Assembly (NCBI GenBank): GCA_964245345.1
Contig: CAXTMS010000233.1
Span: forward strand, 1-5,230
Length of the DNA: 5,230 bases
Direction of reading: 5' to 3'
Source of the DNA: Lichenicola sp964245345
GTDB lineage: Bacteria > Pseudomonadota > Alphaproteobacteria > Acetobacterales > Acetobacteraceae
This document shows, in pieces, positions 4,825-5,230 of the stretch. The position numbers and the translations under genes were made by a program. The notes under the pieces are model-generated. The model worked only from the letters and a program-made list of their open reading frames with translations, did no database searches and was not told the origin of the DNA. Numbering within the stretch: the first letter of the stretch is position 1; every line of letters starts with the position of its first letter.

Positions 4825-4985
4825 AGCTGCTCGACTCCCTCGATACGTTCGCCGATGTGCTGCCGCAGGACGTCGAGCACGCCCTCAAAATCCGGGCCGC
4901 CCCTAGTATGTCCAAGCGCTACCGCGATCTCCTCCGCCAGCGCTTCCGCCGTCACGGTGTCCACGCGCTCCACGGTCGGCTTCAT
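4821..4985 (-). CDS. Small acidic hypothetical protein, 54 aa
   Basis: A short gene that length cut-offs would miss. It starts MKPTVERVDTVTAEALAEEI, has a middle LGHTRGGPDFEGVLDVLRQH, and ends IGERIEGVEQL. The ATG at 4985 is preceded by GGAGGCGAGG (GGAGG about 5 bases upstream). It overlaps the previous stop as ATGA, and its own TGA overlaps the exonuclease ATG as ATGA. Both ends therefore fit the junction grammar of the operon. It fills what would otherwise be a 157-base hole between two coupled genes. The protein is predominantly helical and acidic. I do not recognise a family. Its position directly before the recombination genes suggests co-expression with them and nothing more. Confidence 0.75.
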   Translation of the reverse strand: MKPTVERVDTVTAEALAEEIAVALGHTRGGPDFEGVLDVLRQHIGERIEGVEQL

Positions 4986-5203
4986 CCTCGCCTCCGCGCC
5001 GGCACGACTAGCATGTCAGCACCCCAGGCGACGCCCCACCTGAGCGCCGCCCCGTCCAGTTCCGACGCCGCGGCCCGGTGCACCAGTGCCGCGGGCTGTG
5101 CGGGCACGACGGGCGGGCGGGGCGCCTGGTGGAGGGCAATCAGGCTGGCGACCGGGAACAGGATCGCGGTGGCGGCGATCAGGGTGAGGTGGCGCGGGTT
5201 CAT
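4982..5203 (-). CDS. Small single-pass membrane protein, 73 aa
   Basis: Residues 6-24 (LTLIAATAILFPVASLIAL) form one hydrophobic segment after a short basic N-terminus (MNPRH), as in a signal anchor with the N-terminus inside. No lipobox is present, and there is no convincing signal-peptidase site. A proline-rich stretch follows (APRPPVVPAQPA, 27-38), then a short amphipathic part and a basic end (PARRRG). The ATG at 5203 overlaps the upstream stop (ATGA) and the TGA overlaps the next ATG (ATGA), which favours this frame over the competing overlapping one. The ribosome-binding site is weak (GGTG), so coupling from the upstream gene is likely. Small inner-membrane proteins are common in phage early regions, but no role can be assigned. 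Confidence 0.68.
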   Translation of the reverse strand: MNPRHLTLIAATAILFPVASLIALHQAPRPPVVPAQPAALVHRAAASELDGAALRWGVAWGADMLVVPARRRG

Positions 5204-5230
5204 CGTGACACCATCTCGTCCGGGTCAACG
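5200..5230 (-). CDS. C-terminal end of upstream gene (partial, runs off window)
   Basis: The frame reads ...VDPDEMVSR and stops at TGA (5202-5200), overlapping the next ATG at 5203 as ATGA. Only nine residues are inside the window, so the product cannot be identified. The evidence is the open frame to the window edge plus the overlap geometry seen at every other junction. Confidence 0.5.
   Translation of the reverse strand, partial: VDPDEMVSR

Noticed and set aside
4021..5043. Plus-strand open frame of 340 codons, longer than the gene opposite
   Set aside because: It is antisense to the well-supported RecE-like nuclease and to two coupled small genes. It has no recognisable domain, and long antisense frames are common in GC-rich DNA.
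5016..5228. Minus-strand frame of 70 codons overlapping the membrane-protein gene
   Set aside because: It needs a TTG start, is Arg/Pro-rich as out-of-frame GC-rich reading usually is, and fits neither neighbouring ATGA junction. The 4982-5203 frame fits both and has a clean membrane segment.

Overview
The window is a GC-rich, gene-dense stretch read entirely from the minus strand. It looks like the early or recombination region of a prophage or temperate phage in a high-GC proteobacterium. The basis is a RecE/PD-(D/E)XK-type exonuclease gene followed directly by a P-loop ATPase gene, then a train of small phage-style orphan genes. The host genus cannot be read from the sequence; an alphaproteobacterium is a guess only. 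The 100-N run and the exact sequence overlap on its two sides show this is a draft scaffold.

Layout in transcription order (right to left): the tail of an upstream gene (5230-5200); a 73-aa single-pass membrane protein (5203-4982); a 54-aa acidic protein (4985-4821); a 298-aa RecE-like PDDEXK exonuclease (4824-3928); a 323-aa AAA_24/RecA-fold ATPase (3931-2960); an 85-aa small protein (2963-2706); a 431-aa mosaic protein with a DUF1653-like segment (2557-1262), whose start region is duplicated across the gap; then small proteins of 66 aa (1262-1062), 85 aa (1069-812), 112 aa (815-477), 92 aa (winged-helix-like, 480-202) and 67 aa (209-6); and the start of another gene at 9-1.

Every one of the 12 gene junctions is an overlap: eight ATGA, one GTGA, one TAATG and two 8-base overlaps. 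The whole window is therefore probably one polycistronic, translationally coupled message. I see no promoter, terminator, tRNA, CRISPR or IS element, and no gene-free stretch of any length.

The most unusual feature is that several junctions in the distal small-gene part share near-identical DNA cassettes. Each encodes the last residues of one gene and carries the Shine-Dalgarno of the next. Family A encodes ...TDAAGG and occurs at three consecutive junctions. Family B encodes ...QTPHAS(R/Q)E and occurs at two consecutive junctions. They resemble modular gene-boundary sequences that could promote gain, loss or shuffling of small phage genes.

The N gap is most simply a scaffolding artefact. 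The last 52 bases before it equal the first 52 bases after it, and collapsing them restores a perfect ATGA junction.
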